This document shows positions 1-8,057 of a DNA stretch of 11,946 nucleotides, one piece after another. The stretch is from the NCBI GenBank assembly GCA_945907105.1, contig CAMDSB010000036.1:1-11946 (forward strand), read 5' to 3'. The position numbers and the translations under genes are program-made. A model generated the notes under the pieces. It made no database searches, was not told the DNA's origin, and saw only the letters and a list, made by a program, of their open reading frames with translations. Position 1 is the stretch's first letter; each line of letters begins with the position of its first letter. Origin of the DNA: Rickettsia typhi. GTDB lineage: Bacteria; Pseudomonadota; Alphaproteobacteria; Rickettsiales; Rickettsiaceae.

Positions 1-124
1 TTGATAATATGGTATTTGCGTTTCGATTTTGAGGAGAAAGTATTTGGCATGTTTATACAAGAATAGTTTTAAAATTCTAGAATAGCGAAAAATACTCTAT
101 ACCACATTATGTTATTGAAATTGA

Positions 125-268
125 AGAATTTTATTCATACAACAAAGCCATGAACTACCACTTACGGCTATCCAACCTGCACAAGAGGATCATAGCAATC
201 AATTAGCACTCGCGGGGGAACAGCCAGAGGCGCCAGGATCATCCTGTTGCGGATGCATCATCTTATAG
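125..268 (+). pseudogene. Possible gene remnant with CaaX-like C-terminus
   Basis: An open frame of 47 codons runs from just after a TGA (122-124) to a TAG (266-268). It contains no ATG, GTG or TTG, so it cannot be an intact gene as written. The end of the frame reads G-S-S-C-C-G-C-I-I-L followed by the stop. The last four residues, CIIL, fit the eukaryotic CaaX prenylation signal, with further cysteines just upstream, as in lipidated small GTPases. The preceding region is rich in Gln, Glu, Pro and Ala. A second frame, open from 81, overlaps it, so a single frameshift around 125-150 could join two pieces of a longer gene. It could equally be chance. No family is recognised; calling it an effector remnant is inference. 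Confidence 0.25.
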
Positions 269-340
269 CTTTTTCTTATCTTGTTAATTAAACTAAATAG
301 CTAGTATCTTCTTTGGTTGGTAATATCTATTTTAAGAACT

Positions 341-409
341 GCTCCGGCGTCGGCAGAGAGGAGTAAATTCAGATTAAGTTCCAATGGTCAGGTATATATG
401 ACGCCGAGC
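341..409. repeat. GC-rich imperfect inverted repeat
   Basis: The arm GCTCCGGCGTC (341-351) is mirrored by GACGCCGAGC (400-409). They pair over ten bases with one bulged base and enclose 48 bases. The right arm is followed by TTTTAT. The arms are far richer in GC than their surroundings, so chance pairing is less likely here than elsewhere. The repeat sits immediately beyond the stop of the minus-strand antiporter gene, so a role at the 3' end of that transcript is possible, although the loop is long for an intrinsic terminator. It might also be one copy of a dispersed palindromic element of the kind known in Rickettsia; one window cannot show this. Confidence 0.45.
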
Positions 410-417
410 TTTTATGG

Positions 418-1734
418 TTAAAACTCAGTACTTGCCCTATCACGCAAGGGGTGATGCTTAGTTCTGAGGTACCAAAACAGATATAGGGGGAGACCGCTAA
501 GTATGAATAGGCTTGCAATAGCTAAGGTTTTAATGGGCGTTTCATACATTATCCATATACAGAAACCGCTAGCAACGAGACCAAATATCCATTGTATAAG
601 CGAGTTCTCTACCTTCTTTTGAATTAATAATTTCAAGAAGGCAAGGCAGCACATTAAATATACAAAAAGAAACGCCATTACAGAAAAGTCAATTATAGCG
701 TTTATTTGCTCGGCTAGGCTTTCGTTGGCAGTAAGAAATAATAAAGGAATGATACCTGCGCAACTTGTTAGAATACTCCACAGAGGCGCGTTATGCTTAT
801 TTTTCTGAGCAAATATTTTGGGCATTAAACCATCCTCTGCAAGGCCGAGTGCTACTTGTCCACTGGCTAGTATCCACGCATTAAGGGTTCCTACGCAAAT
901 AATTGCTGCAATGCATGCTATAGCTAAATACCATTGACCACCAAAAATAATTTGAGCCGCGTCAACATAAGGAGCTTTGGAGTACATTAGAGCTTGACCT
1001 GGTATTAAACCCATTATTCCTACGCTATTAATAAAATAAAGCAAAGCTACGCATAAAGTTCCAGAAATGATTGCTTTAGGAATAGTTTTAGAAGGGTTTT
1101 CTACAGAGCCAGCTGGTGTGGTTGCAGATTCTAAACCAATAAAACCCCATAAAGTTAATAATGTAACTTTAGCAAGGATTGATGTAGTCGACATGTTTGA
1201 GATGCTTTGATCAATAACGAAATTATTACTATCAAAAAAGCATAAAGCTATTAGTGGCATAATTAATAGAGGAATGAATTTCAGTAAAGTTAAAAAGAGC
1301 TCAGCTTTCCCCGCTGCTTTAACACCTCTGAGATTCAAAAGTGTAACAAGTAAAAGTAATATAATTTCTAGAGCTAAATATACCAATGGGGAGCGCTGGC
1401 CTATGAACACACTTAGTGATCCTATTGCTGTAACAATCACTGCTGTAGTGCTGACCCAAGAAATAACCCAATAAGTCCATCCGGTAAAGAAAGCTGCTGT
1501 TAGGCCAAAAGTATGCTTTACGTATGTGTGGGGCCCTCCTGTTTCAGGAAATTTTGCGCAAAGTGATGCAAAGACTAAGCAGAGAGCAATCGCTCCTATT
1601 CCAGATATTCCCCAGCCTACCAAACTAAAAATGCCATATCCTGCTAAATTTGCGGGCAGCATAAACACACCTGAGCCGATCTGACTTCCGGTTACAAAAG
1701 CAAATACTGCCCAAAACCCTATTTTATTAGACAT
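418..1734 (-). CDS. APC-superfamily amino acid/polyamine antiporter
   Basis: Inner-membrane transporter of the basic amino acid/polyamine antiporter group (AdiC, CadB, PotE), which exchanges an amino acid or amine for a related compound or product. Using the ATG at 1732-1734 the protein has 438 residues, the normal length for the group, with about twelve hydrophobic segments. Near the N-terminus GSQIGSGVFMLPANLA matches the unwound first membrane helix of AdiC, which reads GNIMGSGVFLLPANLA and binds the substrate backbone. The WGFIGLES stretch matches the AdiC segment containing Trp202 and Glu208, and here both residues are kept. The middle part (SVENPSKTIPKAI, then GIMGLIP) also follows AdiC. 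A TTG 21 codons upstream would give a longer form, but it lies inside the promoter and has no ribosome site, so the ATG behind GGAAAA is preferred. Substrate cannot be deduced; arginine, lysine, ornithine or polyamine exchange are all possible. It lies downstream of uvrD on the same strand, with its own promoter between them. Confidence 0.9.
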   Translation of the reverse strand: MSNKIGFWAVFAFVTGSQIGSGVFMLPANLAGYGIFSLVGWGISGIGAIALCLVFASLCAKFPETGGPHTYVKHTFGLTAAFFTGWTYWVISWVSTTAVIVTAIGSLSVFIGQRSPLVYLALEIILLLLVTLLNLRGVKAAGKAELFLTLLKFIPLLIMPLIALCFFDSNNFVIDQSISNMSTTSILAKVTLLTLWGFIGLESATTPAGSVENPSKTIPKAIISGTLCVALLYFINSVGIMGLIPGQALMYSKAPYVDAAQIIFGGQWYLAIACIAAIICVGTLNAWILASGQVALGLAEDGLMPKIFAQKNKHNAPLWSILTSCAGIIPLLFLTANESLAEQINAIIDFSVMAFLFVYLMCCLAFLKLLIQKKVENSLIQWIFGLVASGFCIWIMYETPIKTLAIASLFILSGLPLYLFWYLRTKHHPLRDRASTEF

Positions 1735-1768
1735 ACATGTAAGTTTTCCAAACTTTAAAATGAACAGC

Positions 1769-1797
1769 ACTATACTGAAATATTGAATATATTTCAA
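1769..1797 (-). promoter_or_regulatory. Sigma70-type promoter of the antiporter gene
   Basis: Read on the minus strand: TTGAAA (1792-1797), a spacer of exactly 17 bases, then TATAGT (1769-1774). This predicts a transcript start near 1762 and a leader of about 28 bases before the ATG at 1734. Its position rules out the upstream TTG as the usual start codon. It also means the antiporter can be transcribed independently of uvrD. The match is four or five of six at each box with ideal spacing; there is no experimental support. Confidence 0.6.
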
Positions 1798-1810
1798 TAA
1801 GAAATATATT
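1777..1810. promoter_or_regulatory. Three-half-site operator-like array over the promoter
   Basis: On the plus strand GAAATAT (1777-1783), ATATTTC (1789-1795) and GAAATAT (1801-1807) follow each other. Orientation alternates and each spacer is exactly five bases, giving a 12-base period. The second and third half-sites belong to a longer perfect palindrome of ten-base arms, 1786-1795 and 1801-1810, with loop AATAA. The array covers the -35 box and most of the spacer of the minus-strand promoter, where a bound dimeric repressor would block RNA polymerase. As RNA the palindrome could form only a weak, nearly all A-U hairpin, so a DNA operator is likelier than a terminator. No regulator is encoded nearby. 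Confidence 0.4.
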
Positions 1811-1825
1811 AGGCACTAAAGAAGA

Positions 1826-3976
1826 TTAGATCAATTCGACGTAGTCTTCTTTTATTGTTTTAAGACCGATTTTTTCAAATGCTATTTCTAAGCTATCCCC
1901 ACTTCTTCGGATAATTATACCAGTACCAAATTTAGAGTGCCTTATTCTGCTGCCGGGCTTTTTAGTTGGTGTAGTATCAATATTATTTGGTTTTTGACTA
2001 TTTTGTTGTAGCGAAAAATTATGCCTGGAGCCTAAATAATTGAGCTTGTTAGCAGAAGAAGTAATGGTGCATAATTGGGATGATATTTCACTTAAAAACC
2101 TTGATGGCATAGATTTGACGAATTCAGCAAACATCCTTCGACTTTCAGCGTACGTGATGTAAAGTTCTTTTTTAGCGCGCGTAATGCCGACATATGCAAT
2201 ACGCCGTTCTTCTTCAAGCCCTTTTTCGCCTTCTTCAGCAATGGCTTTTTGGTGAGGGAAAATATTCTCTTCCCATCCGGGCAAAAATACCAAATCAAAT
2301 TCCAGTCCTTTTGCGGCGTGAAGGGTCATGATTTTAACTGTACCACCAAACTCAGACTCAAGTGATTCATTATCCATTACTAAGCTTGAATGTTCGACAA
2401 ATTCAGTAATGTTATTAAATTCATCAATTGCTCTTAGCATTTCGTTGATATTTTCAATCCTCGCTCTGGATTCATCTGTTTTTTCTTCTTTTAATGCGGA
2501 GAGGTAACCAGAGTTTTCTAGAATAAATTTCGTCACTTCGAAGGCTGATTCATATTGGTATTTCTGGCCACATAGGCTAATTAAGTCAGTAAACTCTTCA
2601 AGGCTCTCTTTCGTTTTACCTTTTAAAATATTTTGCTGAGTCATCAGTTTTAGTGCTTCAAATACAGATATTTCCTGGTCAGTGGCAAAGTCTTTGATTT
2701 TTTTTAGTGTAACATTACCGATGGATCGCCTTGGTACGTTGATAATGCGCTCAAGAGCTAGGGTATCATTATGATTAATGCTAAGACGAATATATGCAAG
2801 CAAGTCACGAATTTCCATTCTCTCATAAAACCTTAGACCGCCGATAATTTGGTATGGTAGAGCGTTGCTGATAAATGCCTCCTCAAAAGATCTTGTTTGG
2901 AAACCAGCTCTTACAAGAATTGCGATCTGATTTGTTGTATACTTGTTATTATTTATAAATTTTGCTATTTCAGTGGTAACAAACCGCGCTTCTTCTTTGT
3001 CGTTCCAGCACGAAATAATTTTAATTTTCTCTCCGTCTTTTTGATCGGTCCATAGCTTTTTACTGTGGCGGTGTTTATTGTGGCTGATAATTTGGGATGC
3101 CGCGCTTAAAATATAAGGTGTTGAGCGATAATTCTGTTCAAGTTTGACCACTACAGCACTTGGAAAATCTTGTTCAAACCGAAGTATATTTTTAACTTCA
3201 GCTCCTCTCCAGCTGTATATGGATTGGTCATCATCGCCAACGCAGCAAATATTTTTATGCTTACTGGCAAGCATTCTTACCCAAACATATTGTACAGCAT
3301 TTGTATCCTGGTACTCGTCAACTAATATGTACTTAAATTTATTTTGATAATATTCAAGAATATCAGCGTTGTTAATCAATAGCTGATTACAATAAAGCAG
3401 TAGGTCGCCAAAATCGACGGCATTTGATGCATGCATTTGCTTTTGATATTCAAAATAAACCAGTTTAGCAAGTTTATGAGCAGGTGCAATAAAATCCGAC
3501 TCGCCTATTTTATCAGGTGGTAGCCCCTGGTCTTTCCATTTGGAAATAATAATGTGAATCATTTTAGCTGGATATTGCTTCACATCTATATTTAGCTCAA
3601 GCGCAATATTCTTGACGAGTCTGATCTGATCATCTTGATTAATGATGGTGAAGTTACTGGTTAAATCCTTACCTAGAAAACTAATGTGAGCTCTCAGTAT
3701 TCTTGCGGCAATCGAGTGAAAAGTCCCAATATTAAGGCCATCATTAGGAATAATATTAGTTATTCTGTCTTGCATCTCCTTGGCAGCTTTATTGGTAAAT
3801 GTTACAGCTAAAACTTCATAAGGTTGCGCAAGATTTTGCTCTATAATATGGACGATACGATGTGTAAGCACTTTCGTTTTTCCTGTACCAGCGCCGGCTA
3901 GAATAAGAATCGGGCCCTCTGTGTGCCTTGTTGCAAGTAGTTGTGGCTCGTTTAGCCTCTCTTGATTGTCGTGCAT
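1826..3976 (-). CDS. uvrD: UvrD/PcrA-type DNA helicase II
   Basis: Superfamily 1 ATP-dependent 3'-5' DNA helicase of nucleotide excision and mismatch repair. The 716-residue length is near that of E. coli UvrD (720). Motifs appear in order: Walker A AGAGTGKT (27-34), motif Ia [12 protein letters not shown] (58-69), [14 protein letters not shown] (84-97), motif II DEYQD (220-224), motif [15 protein letters not shown] (247-258), motif IV QNYRST (281-286), motif [11 protein letters not shown] (551-560) and motif [17 protein letters not shown] (591-605). The 2B region between motifs IV and V includes [17 protein letters not shown]. After a variable Gln/Asn-rich linker (about 640-673), the C-terminus from 675 ([16 protein letters not shown]) is the Tudor-like domain of PcrA/UvrD that contacts RNA polymerase in relatives. 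The codon just before the ATG is a stop, so this is the most upstream start; no clear Shine-Dalgarno precedes it. The antiporter gene follows 91 bases downstream. No motif is damaged. Confidence 0.96.
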   Translation of the reverse strand: MHDNQERLNEPQLLATRHTEGPILILAGAGTGKTKVLTHRIVHIIEQNLAQPYEVLAVTFTNKAAKEMQDRITNIIPNDGLNIGTFHSIAARILRAHISFLGKDLTSNFTIINQDDQIRLVKNIALELNIDVKQYPAKMIHIIISKWKDQGLPPDKIGESDFIAPAHKLAKLVYFEYQKQMHASNAVDFGDLLLYCNQLLINNADILEYYQNKFKYILVDEYQDTNAVQYVWVRMLASKHKNICCVGDDDQSIYSWRGAEVKNILRFEQDFPSAVVVKLEQNYRSTPYILSAASQIISHNKHRHSKKLWTDQKDGEKIKIISCWNDKEEARFVTTEIAKFINNNKYTTNQIAILVRAGFQTRSFEEAFISNALPYQIIGGLRFYERMEIRDLLAYIRLSINHNDTLALERIINVPRRSIGNVTLKKIKDFATDQEISVFEALKLMTQQNILKGKTKESLEEFTDLISLCGQKYQYESAFEVTKFILENSGYLSALKEEKTDESRARIENINEMLRAIDEFNNITEFVEHSSLVMDNESLESEFGGTVKIMTLHAAKGLEFDLVFLPGWEENIFPHQKAIAEEGEKGLEEERRIAYVGITRAKKELYITYAESRRMFAEFVKSMPSRFLSEISSQLCTITSSANKLNYLGSRHNFSLQQNSQKPNNIDTTPTKKPGSRIRHSKFGTGIIIRRSGDSLEIAFEKIGLKTIKEDYVELI

Positions 3977-4088
3977 TTAATTTATAGCTTTGACAGCTCC
4001 CACTAAGTAATAAGACAAATTATGTAAGGTTTTAAGTTTGCTTACCTATAAAACAAGGATTCGTGAACTTCATTTTGAAATTAACATA

Positions 4089-4124
4089 TTACAATTCAGA
4101 TCTCTTTGCTATAATTATTATAAT
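4089..4124 (+). promoter_or_regulatory. Promoter-like AT-rich cluster between uvrD and pccB
   Basis: Two perfect TATAAT hexamers lie at 4110-4115 and 4119-4124. A possible -35, ATTACA (4088-4093), is 16 bases before the first; TTCAGA (4095-4100) is 18 bases before the second. A transcript from here would have a leader of roughly 125 bases before pccB. A further TATAAT at 4221-4226 lies close to the gene and would give a short leader, but I see no convincing -35 for it. The 280-base divergent region (3977-4256) must also hold the uvrD promoter on the other strand, for which I found no clear candidate. AT-rich sequence gives many false -10 boxes, hence the low confidence. Confidence 0.3.
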
Positions 4125-4256
4125 CAATAATTTTTTCATGCATCTATAGGCGTTGCGATATACAAAGAGAACGATAAGATTGTAGTAAAACTTTCTTCTA
4201 TCCTTTCTCAAAAAATTTACTATAATCGCTAGGATCAATCATTAAAAATTTATGAT

Positions 4257-5798
4257 ATGACTAAACAAGCTTTACATCAGCAGGAACTTGAGAACAAGAG
4301 GAGTACTGCACGTCTTGGTGGTGGAATCAAACGAATAGCAGTTCAGCATGAGAAAGGAAAGCTGACTGCCAGAGAACGCTTAGAGGTTCTGCTTGATCCT
4401 GATAGTTTTGAAGAAACAGGAATGTTTGTAGAGCATCGTTGTGATAATTTTGGGATGAGTGACAAGAAATTTCCCGGAGATGGAGTTGTTACCGGACATG
4501 GAACCATTAACGGTAGATTGGTTTTTGTCTATAGTCAGGACTTTACGGTTCTTGGTGGGTCTCTGGGAGAATATCATGCAAAGAAAATTTGTAGTCTTAT
4601 TGATTCTGCTATTGAAATTGGAGCGCCAGTAATCGGGATAAATGATTCAGGCGGCGCTAGGATTCAAGAAGGTGTTGATGCGCTTGGTGGATATGGAGAG
4701 TTATTTCAAAGAAATGTTAAAGCATCCGGAGTTATTCCTCAGATTACTCTAGTAATGGGCCCGTGTGCCGGTGGGGCAGTATATTCACCTGCTCTTACAG
4801 ATTTTATCTTCATGGTAAAAGGTTCGTCGTACATGTTTGTAACGGGACCGGAGGTAGTCAAGACAGTTACGGGAGAAGAAGTCACCCAAGAAAAGCTTGG
4901 AGGAGCAAGAGTTCATACTACTAAGTCTGGGGTCGCGGATTTAGCTTTCAAGAATGATATTGAGACGCTGCTTGAAACGAGGCGCTTTTTTAATTTTTTG
5001 CCTCTTTCAAATAGAGGCCCGTTGCCAACCAGATCCACAAGAGATCCAGCTGATCGGGTCGATATGTCGCTTAATACTCTGGTACCAACGATTGCTAATA
5101 AATCATATGATATGAAGGAGTTGATAGCTCGCATTGTTGATGAAGGAGAGTTTTTTGAGTTGCAGCCTGACTATGCCAAAAATATAATAATTGGCTTTGG
5201 TTATATGGAAGGTGCGCCGGTTGGTTTTGTAGCAAATCAGCCGCTGCATTTGGCTGGATGTTTGGACATTGATGCTTCTCGTAAGGCTGCACGATTTATT
5301 AGATTTTGTGACGCCTTCAGTATCCCTTTGGTTACACTTGTTGATGTTCCTGGATTTTTGCCCGGCGTTGAGCAAGAATATAACGGAATTATAAAGCATG
5401 GAGCTAAGCTGCTTTATGCTTATGCGGAGGCTACTGTTCCTAAAATTACTGTTATTACTAGAAAGGCTTATGGCGGCGCTTATATTGTTATGAATTCGAA
5501 GCACTTGCGCGGAGATGTTAATTATGCTTGGGTAAACTCAGAAATCGCAGTGATGGGGGCAGAAGGAGCTGCTGAAATTATTTTTAGGGAAGAATGTAAG
5601 GATCCAATCGCTAAACAAAAAATAATAGAAGAATATAAAGAAAATATAACTTCTCCCTTTATTGCTGCTTCTAGGGGCTATCTTGATGATATTATCCGAC
5701 CTCAAAATACCCGTTGGCGTATTTGTAAATCACTCAATTATTTACGAGCCAAGAAGATTGAAACACCTTGGAAAAAACATGATAACTTACCATTGTAA
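4257..5798 (+). CDS. pccB: Propionyl-CoA carboxylase beta (carboxyltransferase) subunit
   Basis: Carboxyltransferase subunit of a biotin-dependent acyl-CoA carboxylase; it moves carboxyl from carboxybiotin to propionyl-CoA, giving methylmalonyl-CoA. The 513 residues are full length for the family. It has the two crotonase-like halves: the N-terminal half with [19 protein letters not shown] (132-150) and [20 protein letters not shown] (168-187), and the C-terminal half with [10 protein letters not shown] (361-370), [19 protein letters not shown] (377-395), TRKAYGGAY (401-409) and the end [10 protein letters not shown]. The glycine pairs AGGA and YGGAY form the oxyanion holes that hold the acyl and biotin carbonyls. 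Residue 410, following YGGAY, is isoleucine where propionyl-CoA carboxylases normally have aspartate (YGGAYDVM), a position tied to acyl-chain specificity in Streptomyces, so the substrate range deserves caution. The motif before it reads VEQEYNGI, where TxQEYGGI is usual. No good Shine-Dalgarno precedes the ATG; an ATG five bases earlier stops after two codons. The alpha subunit gene follows 18 bases after the stop, evidently in one operon. Confidence 0.93.
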   Translation: MTKQALHQQELENKRSTARLGGGIKRIAVQHEKGKLTARERLEVLLDPDSFEETGMFVEHRCDNFGMSDKKFPGDGVVTGHGTINGRLVFVYSQDFTVLGGSLGEYHAKKICSLIDSAIEIGAPVIGINDSGGARIQEGVDALGGYGELFQRNVKASGVIPQITLVMGPCAGGAVYSPALTDFIFMVKGSSYMFVTGPEVVKTVTGEEVTQEKLGGARVHTTKSGVADLAFKNDIETLLETRRFFNFLPLSNRGPLPTRSTRDPADRVDMSLNTLVPTIANKSYDMKELIARIVDEGEFFELQPDYAKNIIIGFGYMEGAPVGFVANQPLHLAGCLDIDASRKAARFIRFCDAFSIPLVTLVDVPGFLPGVEQEYNGIIKHGAKLLYAYAEATVPKITVITRKAYGGAYIVMNSKHLRGDVNYAWVNSEIAVMGAEGAAEIIFREECKDPIAKQKIIEEYKENITSPFIAASRGYLDDIIRPQNTRWRICKSLNYLRAKKIETPWKKHDNLPL

Positions 5799-5816
5799 AG
5801 CTAGTTTGAAAATTGT

Positions 5817-7814
5817 ATGAGCAAACCATTATTTGAAAAAGTATTAGTAGCAAACAGGGGTGAAATCGCCTTACGTATAATGAGGACTTTGCGTAAGATG
5901 GGTATTACCTCTGTAGCTATATATTCTGAAGCAGACACAAACTCAAACCATGTGCAATACGCTGACGAAGCTTATTATGTTGGTAATTCGCCTGCTACAG
6001 AAAGTTACTTATCGATCAAAAATATAGTTAATGCAATTAGAATAAGCGGAGCGACGGCGGTTCACCCTGGTTATGGATTTTTGGCGGAGAACGCTCAATT
6101 TGCTAATATTTTAAAACGTGAAGGGATAACTTTGATTGGCCCTAGTGCCAAAGTTATCAAGCAAATGGGTGATAAAATAGAAGCAAAGAAAGTTGCCATA
6201 GATTCTGGTGTTAGTACCGTGCCTGGTTATATGGGGATAATTCAGAGTCTAGAACAAGCGATCGAAATTGCTCAAGGAATAGGCTTTCCTATCATAATCA
6301 AAGCTGCAGCCGGTGGAGGTGGCCGAGGGATGCGCGTTGTTAATGACGTGAAAGAGATGGAAAAAGCGTATAGTTCGGCAAAGCTTGAGGCCGAGAACTG
6401 CTTTAGTGATGGTAGGGTGTTTATTGAGAAGTTGATTAAATCTCCAAGACATATCGAGATCCAACTCTTGGCTGACCAATTTGGTAATGCAGTATGTTTG
6501 GGTGAACGAGAGTGTTCAATTCAAAGATACCATCAGAAAGTTATTGAAGAGGCTCCAAGCTCCTTTGTGGACACCGAAACTAGAGAAAAAATGTATTCAG
6601 AGGTTGTGGCTCTGGCTCAAAAGGTAGGATATTATTCAGCAGGAACTGTTGAATTTATGATGGATCAGAATAAAAATTACTATTTTCTTGAAATGAATAC
6701 TAGGCTGCAAGTAGAGCATCCAGTTACAGAGCTTATTACTGGTATTGATCTTGTGGAACAGATGATCAGAGTTGCGGCTGGTGAGAAGTTGTCGTTTAAT
6801 CAAGATGATGTTAATCTAGATGGTTGGGCAATTGAGTCCAGGATTTGTGCTGAAGATCCTTCTCGTGGTTTTTTGCCTTCAAGTGGTCGAATTTTGGAAT
6901 ATCATGAACCGCCTAAGAGCGCTAATGTTAGGGTAGATAGCGGTGTCGGGCCAGGTGGCGAAGTTAGTATGTATTACGACGCGATGATCGCTAAATTATG
7001 CACTTATGCTAAGACTAGGGAAGAAGCGATTGAACAAATGAAAAAATCCTTGAGCTCCTTTATAATTCAAGGAATTTCTCATAATATAAGCTTTTTGGAA
7101 GCCTTAATTCATCATCAGAGATTCATGGATGGTGATATTAATACTGGCTTTATTGATGAAGAGTACCCAGATGGCTTTTCTGGAGCGAAGTTAACTTCTG
7201 AGATAAACGAGGTCTTTGTATCCACGGCTATTTTTGCTTTTCTTACCGAACAAAAAAGGGCTTCTTCATTAGAGCATCAAATGTCTGACCAGTCCAATAA
7301 GATTGGTACTCGTTGGATCGTGTCGATCGATGGTGGCCAATTCCCAGTAATGATAAAACCAGTTGAGAATGGCTATAATATAAGACATGGCTCAAATAGA
7401 ATTACTATCAGTAGTAATTGGAATATAGGAAGCCCCCTGATTACGGCTGTTATAAATGGGCAAAAAGTAAATATAAAAGTTGAAAAGATAGTGACTGGAT
7501 ATAGGCTGACATATTCTGGGATATCGGTAGAAACCTACGTAAGATCACCAAGAATGTCGGAACTTGAGTCATTAATGATTAAAAGAGACGATGTAGAGGG
7601 GATGTTGGAACTACTAGCTCCGCTATCTGGACAAATTGTAGGAATTAGTGTTGCTGTTGGAGATGTGGTAGCTCTCGGTCAAGAATTGATTGTGCTCACG
7701 GCAATGAAGATGGAAAATATTATTACTGCAGAGCGTTCAGGGAAGATTGCTAAAATCAACGTTGTACCCCTAGAAAATGTATCCGGTGGGCAGTTGCTAA
7801 TTGAATTTGAATAG
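5817..7814 (+). CDS. pccA: Propionyl-CoA carboxylase alpha subunit (biotin carboxylase + biotin carrier)
   Basis: Catalyses ATP- and bicarbonate-dependent carboxylation of its own biotin, then presents it to PccB. The 665 residues match the family. Biotin carboxylase covers about 5-450: KVLVANRGEIALRIMRT at the N-terminus, the ATP-grasp glycine loop KAAAGGGGRGMRVV (162-175), RECSIQRYHQKVIEEAPS (231-248, Lys241 as the bicarbonate-side lysine) and FLEMNTRLQVEHPVTE (290-305, with Glu292, Asn294, Arg296 and Glu300). A poorly conserved stretch, about 460-590, corresponds to the linker domain that docks on the beta subunit. The biotin carrier domain is about 598-665, with AMKM at 629-632 and Lys631 as the biotinylated residue. 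Thr628 stands before AMKM where glutamate is common. The start is 18 bases after the pccB stop, without an obvious ribosome site, suggesting coupled translation. Catalytic residues are intact. Confidence 0.95.
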   Translation: MSKPLFEKVLVANRGEIALRIMRTLRKMGITSVAIYSEADTNSNHVQYADEAYYVGNSPATESYLSIKNIVNAIRISGATAVHPGYGFLAENAQFANILKREGITLIGPSAKVIKQMGDKIEAKKVAIDSGVSTVPGYMGIIQSLEQAIEIAQGIGFPIIIKAAAGGGGRGMRVVNDVKEMEKAYSSAKLEAENCFSDGRVFIEKLIKSPRHIEIQLLADQFGNAVCLGERECSIQRYHQKVIEEAPSSFVDTETREKMYSEVVALAQKVGYYSAGTVEFMMDQNKNYYFLEMNTRLQVEHPVTELITGIDLVEQMIRVAAGEKLSFNQDDVNLDGWAIESRICAEDPSRGFLPSSGRILEYHEPPKSANVRVDSGVGPGGEVSMYYDAMIAKLCTYAKTREEAIEQMKKSLSSFIIQGISHNISFLEALIHHQRFMDGDINTGFIDEEYPDGFSGAKLTSEINEVFVSTAIFAFLTEQKRASSLEHQMSDQSNKIGTRWIVSIDGGQFPVMIKPVENGYNIRHGSNRITISSNWNIGSPLITAVINGQKVNIKVEKIVTGYRLTYSGISVETYVRSPRMSELESLMIKRDDVEGMLELLAPLSGQIVGISVAVGDVVALGQELIVLTAMKMENIITAERSGKIAKINVVPLENVSGGQLLIEFE

Positions 7815-7818
7815 ACTG

Positions 7819-7870
7819 TAGCCTTCTTGAAAAAGAAACAAACTTAAGGCTATTTAGTTTCTCTTTCAAG
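7819..7870 (+). terminator. Overlapping inverted repeats after pccA, possible terminator
   Basis: Five bases beyond the pccA stop, two pairings are possible. Stem B joins CTTGAAAAAGAAAC (7826-7839) to GTTTCTCTTTCAAG (7857-7870), 14 pairs with one A-C mismatch and a 17-base loop. Stem A joins TAGCCTT (7819-7825) to AAGGCTA (7846-7852), seven perfect pairs; its right arm lies inside the loop of B. With no linker bases between their left arms they are probably alternatives rather than one pseudoknot. No run of T follows (ATATAATTTG), so this is not a classical intrinsic terminator; it may instead stabilise the 3' end of the pccBA message. Confidence 0.4.
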
Positions 7871-7995
7871 ATATAATTTGAATAAGTGTAAGACATAATT
7901 ATTGCCAATAAACATCATTTTGGGCAGTAATGTTATTTATCTATGATGTATTTATAAAAAATACCCGACAAAAAATTTCAATATAGTCTAGTACA

Positions 7996-8024
7996 TTGAT
8001 TTTTCATGGTGGGCTTAGTAGAGT
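7996..8024 (+). promoter_or_regulatory. Probable promoter of the 579-aa unknown gene
   Basis: TTGATT (7996-8001), 17 bases, then TAGAGT (8019-8024); four of six at each box with ideal spacing. The start would fall near 8031, about 27 bases before the ATG, matching the short leaders predicted for other genes here. A second, weaker candidate upstream is TTGGGC (from 7922) with TATGAT 16 bases on. Either would make the gene independent of pccBA. The rest of the 243-base gap is AT-rich without visible genes. Confidence 0.35.
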
Positions 8025-8057
8025 ATTTTTATATCAAATATAATTTGGAAAATAGCT

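Larger units (their letters stand above)
1..417. other. Gene-poor, decayed-looking stretch at left edge
   Basis: This stretch lies downstream of the minus-strand antiporter gene and carries no intact gene on either strand. All three forward frames are interrupted by stops within the first 125 bases. The base composition is uneven: positions about 205-255 and 341-355 are clearly richer in G and C than the AT-rich sequence around them. Two things stand out and are listed separately: an open frame without a start codon ending in a CaaX-like tail (125-268), and a GC-rich inverted repeat (341-409). The reverse strand gives only very short frames. The picture fits a degraded gene in a reductively evolving genome, but homology would be needed to say which gene. 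Confidence 0.6.

Noticed and set aside
1..66. Open frame from the left edge to a TAG, 21 codons, possibly the C-terminus of a gene beginning outside the window
   Set aside because: Too short to recognise, and AT-rich sequence often gives such frames; nothing links it to a family.
1735..1797. Longer antiporter reading from TTG at 1797, adding 21 residues with a hydrophobic stretch
   Set aside because: The TTG overlaps the -35 box of the promoter, has no ribosome site, and family members begin close to the ATG at 1734.
3977..4020. TTGACA at 3990-3995 as a promoter for pccB, and a TATAAA just before the uvrD ATG as a near-leaderless promoter
   Set aside because: No acceptable -10 lies at the right distance from the TTGACA, and the uvrD candidate has a poor -35 with 18-base spacing; both fit chance in AT-rich sequence.
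5103..5504. Minus-strand open frame of about 130 codons inside pccB
   Set aside because: It overlaps a strongly conserved gene on the other strand and its translation is of low complexity without domain-like features.
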